49,980 nucleotides of DNA from Phycisphaerales bacterium (GCA_029260435.1 JAJDDG010000060.1:1-49980); one strand, 5' to 3'; positions 9,545 through 18,899 are shown, counted from the stretch's first letter. The notes: generated by a model not told the origin, from the letters alone. A program made the numbers and translations.

Positions 9545-10765
9545 ATGCGTGTGCTTTTTATCAATCAGGTGTTCTACCCCGACCACGCGGCGACGGCGCA
9601 GCACGCGCACGATCTGGCGAAGCATCTTGTTGCGCACGGGCACGAGGTGGATGTGATCGCGTCGCGGTCGATCTACGGCTCGTCCGGCGCGACTTTAGAG
9701 AAGCACGAAATCGTGGATGGTGCGCACGTGCATCGTGTGGGCAAGAGTTTGTTTGGCAAGTCTTCGATCGCGGCGCGGGCGCTGGACTTCGGGTTGTTCT
9801 ATCTCGCGGCTTCGTTCAAGGCGATGCGGGTGCGGAAGCCCGATGTGGTTGTATGTTTCACGACGCCGCCGTTTATCTCGGTTCTGGGGATCGTGCTGCG
9901 GCGGGTGCGTGGTGCAAAAACGGTGTACTGGTTGATGGATCTGTACCCGGATGTCGCGGTGGCGACGGGGGTGATGCAGCCGCGGAGCCTTGCGACGCGG
10001 TTCTTCGAGGGATTGAGCCGATGGTCGCTCAGGAAATCTGATCGGGTTGTTGTGCTGGGTCGGTGCATGGGTGATCGGGTGCGGGAGAAGGGTGTGGACC
10101 ACGGTCAGGTGGTGCGGATCGGGGTGTGGAGTGATCAGGACGAGGTAAAGCCGATCGCGAGGGCGGAGAACCCGTACCGCGAGACATGGGATCTTGGGGA
10201 TCGGTTCGTGGTGATGTACTCGGGGAACTTCGGGATCGGGCACGACGTGGATACGTTCCTGCGGGGTGCGGAGATGCTCAAGGACGACGACACGATCCGG
10301 TTTGTGTTTGTCGGCGGTGGCAAGAAGAAGGCGACGGTTGAGCAATTTGTGCGGGACAAGGAACTCGGGAACTGCGTGCTGGATGAGTACCAGCCTCGGG
10401 AGAAACTCGATCAGAGCCTGAGCGTTGCGGACGTGCATCTGGTGTCGATTCTGGAGGGCGTGGAAGGGACGATCGTGCCCTGCAAGCTGTTCGGGATCAT
10501 GGCTGCGGGGCGGGCGACGGTGTATATCGGGAGCCCGAAATCGGAGATCGCGCTCGCGCTCGAAGAACACGATGCGGGGGTGCTGATCGGGCAGGGAGAC
10601 GCGGAGGGGCTGGCGGAAGCCATCAGGGGGATGCGCGACGATCGCGATCGAGTGGAACGGATGGGGGAGAACGCGAGAAGGGCATTGGGCGAGGTGTATT
10701 CGAGGGAAGCGGCGTGCGAGGCGTGGCGGTTGATGCTCGAAGGCATGGTGGGCGAAGCCCTATAA
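9545..10765 (+). CDS. Glycosyltransferase family 4
   Basis: A 406-residue GT-B glycosyltransferase. The N-terminal domain opens with FINQVFYPDHAATAQHAHDL, typical of WbuB-like GT4 enzymes. The C-terminal domain has the MYSGNFGIGHD strand start and a nucleotide-sugar region around SILEGVEGTIVPCKLFGIMA, where the E-x7-E motif is replaced by EGTIVPCK. The fold is cytoplasmic and peripheral. The donor sugar cannot be read from sequence; the position after fcl makes a fucosyltransferase possible, but this is a guess. The start at 9545 is chosen because the upstream extension of the frame lies inside fcl. Confidence 0.85.
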   Translation: MRVLFINQVFYPDHAATAQHAHDLAKHLVAHGHEVDVIASRSIYGSSGATLEKHEIVDGAHVHRVGKSLFGKSSIAARALDFGLFYLAASFKAMRVRKPDVVVCFTTPPFISVLGIVLRRVRGAKTVYWLMDLYPDVAVATGVMQPRSLATRFFEGLSRWSLRKSDRVVVLGRCMGDRVREKGVDHGQVVRIGVWSDQDEVKPIARAENPYRETWDLGDRFVVMYSGNFGIGHDVDTFLRGAEMLKDDDTIRFVFVGGGKKKATVEQFVRDKELGNCVLDEYQPREKLDQSLSVADVHLVSILEGVEGTIVPCKLFGIMAAGRATVYIGSPKSEIALALEEHDAGVLIGQGDAEGLAEAIRGMRDDRDRVERMGENARRALGEVYSREAACEAWRLMLEGMVGEAL

Positions 10766-10834
10766 CGCCACGGGTATACTCAGATGCGTCGGTGATGAGC
10801 CGACATACAAGGCGAGGGTCCGCAGCGAGAAACG

Positions 10835-12415
10835 ATGACAACTGCTCAAACAACAACCACGCCTGCGCCGAACGACGCGAGCCAGTCCGACGAGCCCAGA
10901 CAGCGCTCGAATATCGAGGTGCTGATCCTCTCGTTCAACGAGGAGGTGAACCTCTCGCACGCGCTGAAATCGGTGATCGGGTGGGCGGATCGGGTGTACG
11001 TCGTTGATTCGTTCTCGACGGACGACACGAAGCGGATCGCCGAGGAGATGGGCGCGACGGTTGTCGAGCAGGAATGGCTCGGGTACGCGCGTCAGAAGAA
11101 CTGGGCGCTGGACAACCTGCCCATCGAGAGCGACTGGGTCTTTATCCTTGACGCGGACGAGTGGATCTCCCCCGAGCTTGGTGAAGAGCTGCGGGGGATT
11201 GCATCGAAACCCGCGGCGGAGGTCGAAGCGAACGGGTTTTATGTCAACCGCCTGACCTATTTCCTGAACAAGCCGATCAAGCATTGCGGGTATTTCCCGT
11301 CGTGGAATCTGCGGTTCTTCAAGCGCGGCATGGCGCGGTACGAGGATCGCGATGTGCATGAGCACATGATCGCGGAGGGGCACACCTCGCGTCTCAAGAA
11401 GTTGATGTACCACCAGGACCGGCGCGGGCTCGAGCACTTCATCGCCAAGCACAACAGGTACTCGACGCTCGAGGCGATGGAACTGATCCGTGACCGCGTG
11501 CTGAACCGCCAGAATCAGGCGCACGAGTTGGACCGGGGTGTGGCGTGGCGCCGGTGGCTGAAGTACCACGTGCAGCCCCGGCTGCCTTTCGTGTTTTTCT
11601 GGCGGTTTGTGTACATGTATATCATCCAGCTCGGGTTCCTCGACGGGCTGATCGGGTTCCGGTTCTGCATGTTGTTGTCGATGTACGACTTCTTTATCTC
11701 GCTCAAGCTGCTCGAGTTGAAGCGGCGCGGGGCGCACCGCAATGCGGAACTGGTCACGCCGACTGCGCCGGCACCGGAGAGCGGGCTGGCGATCGGCGAG
11801 GGCAAGATCGGATCGGATCAGCTCGAGTCGCTCTCGGCGGTCTCACAGATCCGCGAGAGCCTGATGGCGGCGGAGATGGGGCAGCTCACGCCGGAGTCCT
11901 CTCCGTGGACGCTCAAGGAGAAGATCCTGCGGGCGCTGTGGATGCTGACGGGGCGTCCGCTGTTCCGGTTGTCGTTCCACAACTGGTACGGCTTCCGGGC
12001 GTCGCTGCTGCGGTTGTTCGGCGCGAAGGTCGGGAAGGATGTGCGGCTGCGTCCGACGGTGCACATCGAGATCCCCTGGAACCTGACGATCGCGTCGGGT
12101 GTCACGATCGGCGACTACGCGATCCTGTATTCGCTCGGGGAGATCTCGATTGGCGCGCGGACGATTATCTCGCAGTACGGGCACCTGTGCGCCGGGTCGC
12201 ACGACTACACGGACCGGACATTCCGCTTGCTGCGCCCGCAGATCCGTGTCGGCGAGGACGCGTGGATTGGTGCGGATGCGTTCGTCGGGCCCGGGGTTAC
12301 GGTCGGGAATCTTGCGGTGCTCGGCGCGAGGTCATCGACGTACCGCTCGCTCGATCCGGGCATGGTGTATGTCGGCAACCCCGCCAAGGCGTTGAAGGAG
12401 CGTGAACTCCGATGA
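10835..12415 (+). CDS. Bifunctional GT2 glycosyltransferase - WcaF-like acetyltransferase fusion
   Basis: A 526-residue two-domain protein. Residues 26-300 are a GT2 enzyme of the WaaE/KdtX type: ILSFNEEVNL near the start, metal-binding DAD at 106-108, and hydrophobic patches near 253-285 that could touch the membrane. After a linker (300-355), residues 380-526 form a left-handed beta-helix acetyltransferase of the WcaF type. It has hexapeptide repeats, the active-site His in AGSHDYT (H456), and the closing VYVGNPAK. Such enzymes take acetyl-CoA to O-acetylate sugars. The fusion suggests that transfer and acetylation of one sugar are coupled. The next gene, overlapping by four bases, is a stand-alone copy of the second domain. 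Confidence 0.85.
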   Translation: MTTAQTTTTPAPNDASQSDEPRQRSNIEVLILSFNEEVNLSHALKSVIGWADRVYVVDSFSTDDTKRIAEEMGATVVEQEWLGYARQKNWALDNLPIESDWVFILDADEWISPELGEELRGIASKPAAEVEANGFYVNRLTYFLNKPIKHCGYFPSWNLRFFKRGMARYEDRDVHEHMIAEGHTSRLKKLMYHQDRRGLEHFIAKHNRYSTLEAMELIRDRVLNRQNQAHELDRGVAWRRWLKYHVQPRLPFVFFWRFVYMYIIQLGFLDGLIGFRFCMLLSMYDFFISLKLLELKRRGAHRNAELVTPTAPAPESGLAIGEGKIGSDQLESLSAVSQIRESLMAAEMGQLTPESSPWTLKEKILRALWMLTGRPLFRLSFHNWYGFRASLLRLFGAKVGKDVRLRPTVHIEIPWNLTIASGVTIGDYAILYSLGEISIGARTIISQYGHLCAGSHDYTDRTFRLLRPQIRVGEDAWIGADAFVGPGVTVGNLAVLGARSSTYRSLDPGMVYVGNPAKALKERELR

Positions 12416-13059
12416 ATACCGATACACAAAAGCAACCGCAGGCGGACGCGCCCAAGCATCAATCTGCAACGAGTGGGGCGGCATTGGATCGTGCGAAGAG
12501 CCCGTACACATTTGGCGAAAAAGTGCGCCGTGTGTTGTGGGATTACTTCGGGCAGCCGGTGATGCGGTTGACGTTCCACGACTGGTACGGTGTGCGTTCT
12601 TGGTGGCTGCGGGTGTTTGGCGCGAAGATCGGTCGGCACGTGCGGTTGCGTCCGTCGGTTCGTATCGAGATCCCGTGGAATCTATCGATCGGGGAGAACT
12701 GCGGGATCGGCGACAACGTGATCCTGTATTGCCTCGCGCCGATCACGCTGGGAAAAAATTGCACGGTGTCGCAGTACGCGCACCTGTGCGCGGGGACGCA
12801 CGATTACACGCGCCCGGACATGCCGCTGGTAACGAAGCCGGTTGTGATCGAACAGGACACATGGATCGCGGCGGATGTGTTTGTCGGGCCGGGCGTGCGG
12901 GTTGGGCACGGGTGCGTGGTCGGGGCGCGCTCGTCGGTGTACAAGGATCTGGAACCGAACGGGATCTATGCAGGAAATCCTGCGCGAAAGATGCGGGATC
13001 GGGCGGGGCTTGACGATCTTGGGGCTGAGCCAGCATCTGGAGAGAACACGGCATCATGA
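12412..13059 (+). CDS. WcaF-like sugar O-acetyltransferase (left-handed beta-helix)
   Basis: A 215-residue hexapeptide-repeat acetyltransferase. It closely parallels the C-terminal domain of the preceding fusion: FHDWYGVRSWWLRVFGAKIG matches FHNWYGFRASLLRLFGAKVG, and both have RIEIPWNL/HIEIPWNL, AG[TS]HDYT and GNPA. The likely catalytic His is H130. The ATG overlaps the previous stop as ATGA, so translation is coupled. Tandem duplication of the domain, followed by fusion of one copy or loss of a GT2 half from the other, is the simplest origin. It probably acetylates a sugar of the same polysaccharide at another position or residue. Confidence 0.88.
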   Translation: MNTDTQKQPQADAPKHQSATSGAALDRAKSPYTFGEKVRRVLWDYFGQPVMRLTFHDWYGVRSWWLRVFGAKIGRHVRLRPSVRIEIPWNLSIGENCGIGDNVILYCLAPITLGKNCTVSQYAHLCAGTHDYTRPDMPLVTKPVVIEQDTWIAADVFVGPGVRVGHGCVVGARSSVYKDLEPNGIYAGNPARKMRDRAGLDDLGAEPASGENTAS

Positions 13060-13874
13060 CAACAACCGACGCATCAAGTGCGGAGCCCGTCAGCGACCCG
13101 CTCGCACTGAGCGGCAAGCCTCACGATGCGTACACATTTGAGCAGCTCGCGGATGCCTACAACTTCCAGACCAATACGGGATGGGTCGGGCTGAGCGCAC
13201 GATTGTTTCGCGACGAGTGCATGAGACATGATCGTCCTCGGAAGGTGCTGGATATCGGGTGTGGCAAAGGGATCGGGCTACGTCCGGAATTGACCGCCGG
13301 CGTGAGACAGGGGGTGGATGAGTTCTGGGGCATCGAGCCTGATGAGTCAATCACACCTGCGGAGGGGATGTTCGATCACTTCCAGCACGCGCTGCTGGAA
13401 GATGCGGACCTGCCCGAAAATTACTTTGATGTTTCATATTCGTTTCTGGTGGTCGAGCATGTGGTGAATCCGCAGGCGTACATGCGCGCGGTTGCCAGGT
13501 GTCTGCGCCCAGGCGGAACACATATCTTTGTGACTGTCAATCGCGCACACTATTTCGCGAAAATCGCACTATTGATGAAATTGGTGCGCATGGACGAGAT
13601 GGTGTTGCGAATGGTGCGCGGCGGAGACAAAGTAGATGAGTACCACTACCCGGTGCAGTACAAACTGAATCACTCCAAGTCGATCGATAAGGTCGCCTTC
13701 GAATGTGGGTTTGAGCAGCCCGAACATGTGTTCCTTGAAGTAGAGGGGCCAATCGGGTACTTCCCTGGACCACTCCGCCCGATCTATCACCTGCTGAACT
13801 ACAAGCGGAAGGTGATGCAGAACCCACGATCGTTGCTGACGCTCGTCACGCGGATGCGCAAAGCAGGCGGATAA
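13056..13874 (+). CDS. Class I SAM-dependent methyltransferase
   Basis: A 272-residue cytoplasmic methyltransferase of the Methyltransf_11/23 type. SAM-binding motif I is LDIGCGKGIGL (about residues 65-75). An acidic post-I loop IEPDES follows, then YSFLVVEHVVNP as motif II and LRPGG as motif III. It overlaps the acetyltransferase by ATGA, so it should act in the same polysaccharide pathway, perhaps O-methylating a sugar. The substrate cannot be read from the sequence. It ends this sub-operon; a new promoter precedes sat. Confidence 0.82.
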   Translation: MTTTDASSAEPVSDPLALSGKPHDAYTFEQLADAYNFQTNTGWVGLSARLFRDECMRHDRPRKVLDIGCGKGIGLRPELTAGVRQGVDEFWGIEPDESITPAEGMFDHFQHALLEDADLPENYFDVSYSFLVVEHVVNPQAYMRAVARCLRPGGTHIFVTVNRAHYFAKIALLMKLVRMDEMVLRMVRGGDKVDEYHYPVQYKLNHSKSIDKVAFECGFEQPEHVFLEVEGPIGYFPGPLRPIYHLLNYKRKVMQNPRSLLTLVTRMRKAGG

Positions 13875-13894
13875 GTATTCGAAATATCCTGAGT

Positions 13895-13922
13895 TTGAAC
13901 AGCCCCACCCACTTGCTAGGAT
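13895..13922 (+). promoter_or_regulatory. Probable sigma-70 promoter of sat
   Basis: TTGAAC (13895-13900) and TAGGAT (13917-13922) are 16 bases apart. This predicts a leader of about 115 bases before the sat start at 14044. The leader can form a G/C-rich hairpin around 13926-13956 (CTCCC with GGGAG), but it matches no riboswitch class I can name. Confidence 0.5.
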
Positions 13923-14043
13923 GGCTCCCCCGTCGGGCTGGTGGGCCCGGGAGGGACGACACAAGCAGTTTGTGAATCATCCCCCACTTTTTTCGCGGCT
14001 GTCTCGCGTAAGTCGAGCGGCCCCAACGCTTTGGGAGCATCAA

Positions 14044-15210
14044 ATGCACGGCCTCATCCCCCCTCACGGCGGCACACTTGTTGACCGCGTCGCCTCTCCC
14101 GACAAAGCCAAGGCTCTCACTGAGGAGGCTGGCGAGCTCAAGCGGATCGATCTGACCGCGAAGCAGTCGTGCGATCTGGAGATGATCTCGATCGGGGCGT
14201 TCTCGCCCTTGACCGGGTTCATGGGCAAGACGGACTTCGAGGGCGTGTGCAAGGACATGAAGCTGGCGTCGGGCGACCACTGGCCGATCCCGATCCTGCT
14301 GAGCGTTGATAAGGGCGATGCCCCGGCGGTGGGCGATCGCGTTGCGCTGCACGCGCCGAACGGCACGCTGCAGGCGGTGATGACGATCGAAGAGGTCTTC
14401 AATCACGACAAGAAGCTTGAGATCCCGAACGTGTTCCGCACCGAGGACGAGGCGCACCCCGGTGTGAAGCAGGTGATGGAAGAGGGCGACACGTGCCTTG
14501 GTGGTTCGGTCGAGACTGTCACGGTGTGCGTTGATCCCGAGGGGCCCGAGGCGTTCCTCGATCACCGCAAGACCCCCGCGCAGACGCGCGAGATATTCGA
14601 GCAGCGCGGTTGGAAGACTGTTTCGGCGTTCCAGACACGCAACCCGATCCACCGGGCGCACGAGTACCTGTGCAAGTGCGCGACGGAGATCACCGACGGG
14701 CTGCTGATCCACCCACTCGTTGGTGAGACCAAGCCGGGCGATATTCCCGCGAACGTGCGCATGGACTGCTACAAGAAGCTGATCGATGAGTACTTTGTTG
14801 ATGAGCGGACGCTGCTCACAGTGATGCCGGCGGCGATGCGGTACGCGGGCCCCCGCGAGGCGGTCTTGCACTCGCTGATCCGGAAGAACTACGGCGTGAC
14901 GCACTTTATTGTTGGTCGGGACCACGCGGGCGTGGGCGACTACTACGGCACATACGACGCGCAGAACATCTTTGATGAGCTGGATGAAGAGAACATCGGG
15001 ATCGAGCCTCTGAAGTTCGAGCACGCGGCGTACTCGAAGAAGGCGCAGGGCATGGTGTCGGGCAAGACCTTCCCCAAGATCGAGGGGGATCAGATCTTCC
15101 TGTCGGGCACGAAGGTCCGCGAGATGCTCGCCAAGGGTGAACGCCCGCCGGGCGAGTTCACCCGCCCCGAGGTCGCGGACCTCCTGATCGAGTGGGCGAC
15201 GTCCTGCTGA
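14044..15210 (+). CDS. sat: Sulfate adenylyltransferase (ATP sulfurylase, single-chain type)
   Basis: A 388-residue enzyme that makes adenosine 5'-phosphosulfate from ATP and sulfate. It carries the ATP-sulfurylase motifs QTRNPIHRAH (residues 197-206) and GRDHAG (291-296), with an N-terminal PUA-like part containing GAFSPLTGFM. No kinase domain is fused; the separate CysC is at 28987-29604. The upstream frame is open to 13921, but that part covers the -10 box, and the ATG at 14044 has GGGAG at 6 bases. It sits between polysaccharide genes and directly before a sulfotransferase, which points to sulfation rather than cysteine synthesis. Confidence 0.95.
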   Translation: MHGLIPPHGGTLVDRVASPDKAKALTEEAGELKRIDLTAKQSCDLEMISIGAFSPLTGFMGKTDFEGVCKDMKLASGDHWPIPILLSVDKGDAPAVGDRVALHAPNGTLQAVMTIEEVFNHDKKLEIPNVFRTEDEAHPGVKQVMEEGDTCLGGSVETVTVCVDPEGPEAFLDHRKTPAQTREIFEQRGWKTVSAFQTRNPIHRAHEYLCKCATEITDGLLIHPLVGETKPGDIPANVRMDCYKKLIDEYFVDERTLLTVMPAAMRYAGPREAVLHSLIRKNYGVTHFIVGRDHAGVGDYYGTYDAQNIFDELDEENIGIEPLKFEHAAYSKKAQGMVSGKTFPKIEGDQIFLSGTKVREMLAKGERPPGEFTRPEVADLLIEWATSC

Positions 15211-15297
15211 ACATGTTGCATTGCGGTTGGATTCGTCCTGTCGATATGTGAGTTGCGGCTAAGGGGGCGTGGGCGGATATGAGTGGAGCACACATCG

Positions 15298-16158
15298 ATG
15301 GGTGAGGTTGTCCACAAGAAGAAATCAACTGCTCGGAGACTGTCTGAGCGAATGTCCACCAAAGCGACGCGCCTGATCAGCGCGCACTTCGGCGAGGCGT
15401 GGCCCCAGTATTTCGTGAGTGAGTACCCACGCTCGGGAGGGACGTGGCTTGCGCACATGCTCGCGGACTATCTGGAGTGTTCGTGCCCGGGCCCGTCTGT
15501 GTTCCCGGTCGGGTGCCGAGCGGTACTGCACAACCACTGGAAGTTCCACCCGAAGCTCCGGCGTGTGATTTATCTTGCGCGAGATGGGCGGGACGTGATG
15601 ACGTCTTATTATTTCTATCGCTTGCGTTCCGCGAGCATGCCCATGAGCTCTGGCTTCAAGGACGACATGGGGGTTCTGGAACGAGCGCTCGGAACAGGAT
15701 TCGATCCTGAAGATACCGCTCGGAATCTCCCGGCGATCATGGAGTACGAGTTTCAACATCCGTTGGGAGCGGGGCGGTACAACTGGGCGCAGCATGTGAT
15801 GATGTGGCGTCCGGCGCGGGATTATCCCAACGTCCACTACGCGACCTACGAGGCATTGCGAGCGGATTGCGTGGGTGCGGTAAAGGGGTGTCTGAGGCAC
15901 CTGACGGGGGAAAAACCCGATGATCGGCGCGTCCGACGCACGGTGGAACATTTTTCGATGGAATCGCAAACTGGGCGCAAGCCGGGCGAGGAGAATACGA
16001 ATTCGTTTGCGCGAAAAGGCATCACGGGCGACTGGATGAACCATTTCACGGTGCGGGCAGCAGAAGTGTTCGACCGATTCGCGGGTAAAGCATTGATCTC
16101 GGCGGGATATGAGCCTGATCAGGATTGGATCACGCGGTACGATCTGGCGTCTGATTGA
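15298..16158 (+). CDS. PAPS-dependent sulfotransferase
   Basis: A 286-residue protein with the sulfotransferase fold. It has the 5'-phosphosulfate loop YPRSGGTWL (about residues 43-51) and a second PAPS segment RDGRDVMTSYYF. The C-terminal part has RKGITGDWMNHF, the K-G-x-x-G-D-W region that contacts the adenine and closes the pocket in this family. It has no signal peptide, so it acts in the cytoplasm, presumably on lipid-linked repeat units or sugar precursors. GTG at 15283 is an alternative start; ATG at 15298 has GGAG at 9 bases. It lies between sat and a GT4 gene. Confidence 0.88.
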   Translation: MGEVVHKKKSTARRLSERMSTKATRLISAHFGEAWPQYFVSEYPRSGGTWLAHMLADYLECSCPGPSVFPVGCRAVLHNHWKFHPKLRRVIYLARDGRDVMTSYYFYRLRSASMPMSSGFKDDMGVLERALGTGFDPEDTARNLPAIMEYEFQHPLGAGRYNWAQHVMMWRPARDYPNVHYATYEALRADCVGAVKGCLRHLTGEKPDDRRVRRTVEHFSMESQTGRKPGEENTNSFARKGITGDWMNHFTVRAAEVFDRFAGKALISAGYEPDQDWITRYDLASD

Positions 16159-16180
16159 CTCGCCAAGAGGAGACGATCCT

Positions 16181-17353
16181 GTGCGGATCTGCCACGTCAT
16201 CGAATCGCTGGATCCGGAAACGGGCGGGCCTCCCGTGGTGGTCTCGCGTCTTGCCGCCGGTCAGGCGCAGCTCGGGCATGACGTATCGATCGTGTCGAGT
16301 TGCCGAGCCGACAGGCGGGAAGCGAACCTCGGGCTGGTGCAGGCGACACCCGGGCACGAGCGGGTGCGTGTGATCTTGAAAGACACACCGCCTGGTCTGG
16401 TGGCTCGTGTGCGCGCCGGGGTGTTCACGAGCGCGCTCGATGAAGGTGGCCCGTTCGACGCGCTACACCTGCACGGTGTGTGGAACCCGTGTCTGCCGAG
16501 GGTGGGCGCGTGGGCGCGCAAACACAACACGCCCTACGTCGTCATGCCGCATGGGATGCTGGATGTCTGGTCGATGGCGCAGCGCACGCTGAAGAAAAAA
16601 ATCGCGCTGGCATTGGTGTACCGATCGTTTATCAACGGAGCGTCGAGCATCCACGCACTAAACCAGCACGAGGCGGACACAATCGGCGAATTGGGATTCA
16701 CCCCCCGGCGGGAGGTGATCCCCAATGGCGTCTTCCTCGATGAGGTCGAGCTGAAAACCGAAGCGGACGAGTTTCGCAATTCGATCCCGGAACTGGGTGA
16801 CAAGGCGTATTTCCTGTTTCTGTCGCGCCTCCACTTCAAGAAGGGGTTGGACATCCTCGCTGATGCGTGGAAAACCGTTTCGGCGGCGCACCCCGAGTTA
16901 TGCCTCGTGGTCGCGGGCCCGTGCGAAGATGATTCGGCTGAGGATTTCAAACGTCAGATTGGTGACGCCGATCTCACCGAGACGGTATTCCTACCCGGGG
17001 CGATCTACGGCACGCTCAAGACGGCAGCATTTCGTGAGTCGTTGGCGTTTGTCCTCCCATCGAGGCAAGAGGGCTTCTCGATCGCGATCACCGAAGCGCT
17101 GGGGCTGGGCACGCCTGTGATAATCACACGCGAATGCCATTTTCCGGAGGTTGAATCCGCTGGGGCGGGGCTCGTGACTGATCTGGACGCGGGAGCATTC
17201 GCTCAGGCGATGATCCGGATCGCGACAGTTGAGCCCGCGCGGAGCACAATGGCGGAGGAGGCAGCGAAGCTGGTCCGGGAAAACTACACGTGGCCTCGGA
17301 TCGCGGAGCAAACGATAGGGATGTACGAGCGGGTGCTCGATGGTGGGCATTGA
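16181..17353 (+). CDS. Glycosyltransferase family 4
   Basis: A 390-residue GT-B enzyme. The acceptor domain begins ICHVIESLDPETGGPP and contains LHLHGVWNP. The donor domain includes LFLSRLHFKKGLDIL and the E-x7-E motif in PSRQEGFSIAITEALGLGTP, as in retaining GT4 enzymes. The frame is open upstream into the sulfotransferase, but GTG at 16181 has AGAGGAGA at 7 bases and yields the standard N-terminus. It probably adds one sugar of the repeat unit; the donor is unknown. Confidence 0.88.
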   Translation: MRICHVIESLDPETGGPPVVVSRLAAGQAQLGHDVSIVSSCRADRREANLGLVQATPGHERVRVILKDTPPGLVARVRAGVFTSALDEGGPFDALHLHGVWNPCLPRVGAWARKHNTPYVVMPHGMLDVWSMAQRTLKKKIALALVYRSFINGASSIHALNQHEADTIGELGFTPRREVIPNGVFLDEVELKTEADEFRNSIPELGDKAYFLFLSRLHFKKGLDILADAWKTVSAAHPELCLVVAGPCEDDSAEDFKRQIGDADLTETVFLPGAIYGTLKTAAFRESLAFVLPSRQEGFSIAITEALGLGTPVIITRECHFPEVESAGAGLVTDLDAGAFAQAMIRIATVEPARSTMAEEAAKLVRENYTWPRIAEQTIGMYERVLDGGH

Positions 17354-17441
17354 TTCTGCAGAAAGTCTCGACATGAACCGATCTCATTCTCACGGGTGTC
17401 GTAGTGCCATGGCGGGCTATCGGACCATCTGAGAGCGCACG

Positions 17442-18899
17442 ATGCCATCTCTAAAGACCATCTCGATCACGATCCTGGGCACGCTGGTCTGGGCGTCCCT
17501 GCTGTTCGCCATTGGCGGGCAACGCCCGGAGTACTCGCTGAGTTATCTGCTCATCGCGGTGAATAGTCTGATTCTTGCGATCCCGGTGGCGAAGATCCTT
17601 GCGGGCGAAACGCCTTGGTACTCGATGCATGCTGTCGCGTTGGCGGGGTTCGCGATGTACTACATCCTGGCACCGACAGCGATGCTGCACTACGGCGTGG
17701 AATCAGAGGCGTTCGAGCGTCAGCTTACAAACAGTGAATTGAGCGTGGCGCTGTTTATTACGAATCTGGGGTTGCTCGCGTATGTGCTCGGCTACCGGTT
17801 CGGCCCAAAGAAGAAGACTCTGCTGCCTAACCGCCTCGAGTGGCTTTTCACCGACACACCCCAAGTTCAGCAAAACTATAATCTCGCGACGATCATTGTC
17901 TTTGGCTTTGGGATCAGCGCATGGGGGTATATGTTTATGTCGAGCGGCGGGCTCACGGCGCACTTGGAAGCAGGAGGCGGGGCGCGCGCCGAGGCCGTGC
18001 AGTCATCCGGAGGGTACATCTTCCATATCGCGAAATGGGCGTATGTCGGTGCGCTGTTGTACCTGGCGAGGAACAAAATCAATGTGATCAGTATTGCCAT
18101 GATCGGCTCGCTCGGGCTGATGCTGTTTTACTACAACTCGAGATCTCTTGCGTTCACGCTGCTGATCGGAGCGGTGATCGTATATCGGTTCCGATTTATG
18201 CAGCGGTTTCCACTCTGGATGGCGGCTGCGGGGATGTCAGCTATTGTGTTTCTGCAGTTGTTCATGCGCCTGCTGCGGGGCAGCGGCGGCAATTTTGCGT
18301 CCGCTCTGACAGAGCAGAAAACTCTGTGGGGATCGATCGATTCGTTCGTGCTCAGCACGTTCGGTGACATGATGTCGATCAGAAATCTCGCAGAGGTGAT
18401 CGTGGTGATGCCCGACAAAATCCCATATCAGCTCGGGAGGACATTCCTAACACTGCTGTACATCATCCCGGGATTTATCTGGAGGGGTCAATACCATCTC
18501 ATCACCGGGGCGAATGTGATCTACGTCGAGACGTTTTTCGAGGACCGCGTCGGCAAAATCAGCCTGTCGAATATGATCATTCTTGAGTTCTACATGAACT
18601 TCGGGTGGATTGGTGTGATCGCCTTGATGTTTGCATGCGGGATGTTTGTGCGCTGGTTCCAGGCGGTGACGATCGACAACCCGTGGCGGAAGTACCAGTG
18701 TGCATACATCGTCTACCACGCGATCATGGCCATCCAAATCGTACGCGTTATCAAGAGCGGGGTGCCCACCCTGTTGCAGTTCGTGTATTTTCTTGTCCCG
18801 TTCCTGATCGTGTACCTGCCGAATATCTCGATGCTGTTCGGCTCTGCGCCCGCAAGCACGACAGGCGAGGATCCCGATGAGCCAATCAATGCGGCGTAG
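17442..18899 (+). CDS. Wzy-like polysaccharide polymerase (O-antigen polymerase type)
   Basis: A 485-residue polytopic membrane protein with about ten to twelve hydrophobic segments. It has a large loop with FFEDRVGKISLSNMIILEFY in the second half and no other recognisable domain. Its size, topology and place among transferases, sulfotransferase and a flippase fit a Wzy/EpsG-like polymerase joining repeat units outside the inner membrane. Sequence alone is weak for this family, so the call rests on topology and context. It converges with the wzx-like gene and overlaps it by 14 bases at the 3' end. Confidence 0.65.
   Translation: MPSLKTISITILGTLVWASLLFAIGGQRPEYSLSYLLIAVNSLILAIPVAKILAGETPWYSMHAVALAGFAMYYILAPTAMLHYGVESEAFERQLTNSELSVALFITNLGLLAYVLGYRFGPKKKTLLPNRLEWLFTDTPQVQQNYNLATIIVFGFGISAWGYMFMSSGGLTAHLEAGGGARAEAVQSSGGYIFHIAKWAYVGALLYLARNKINVISIAMIGSLGLMLFYYNSRSLAFTLLIGAVIVYRFRFMQRFPLWMAAAGMSAIVFLQLFMRLLRGSGGNFASALTEQKTLWGSIDSFVLSTFGDMMSIRNLAEVIVVMPDKIPYQLGRTFLTLLYIIPGFIWRGQYHLITGANVIYVETFFEDRVGKISLSNMIILEFYMNFGWIGVIALMFACGMFVRWFQAVTIDNPWRKYQCAYIVYHAIMAIQIVRVIKSGVPTLLQFVYFLVPFLIVYLPNISMLFGSAPASTTGEDPDEPINAA

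Noticed and set aside
13926-14043. Known riboswitch in the sat leader
   Set aside because: A stem can be drawn, but no SAM, SAH or other class signature matches. Kept only as a structured leader.
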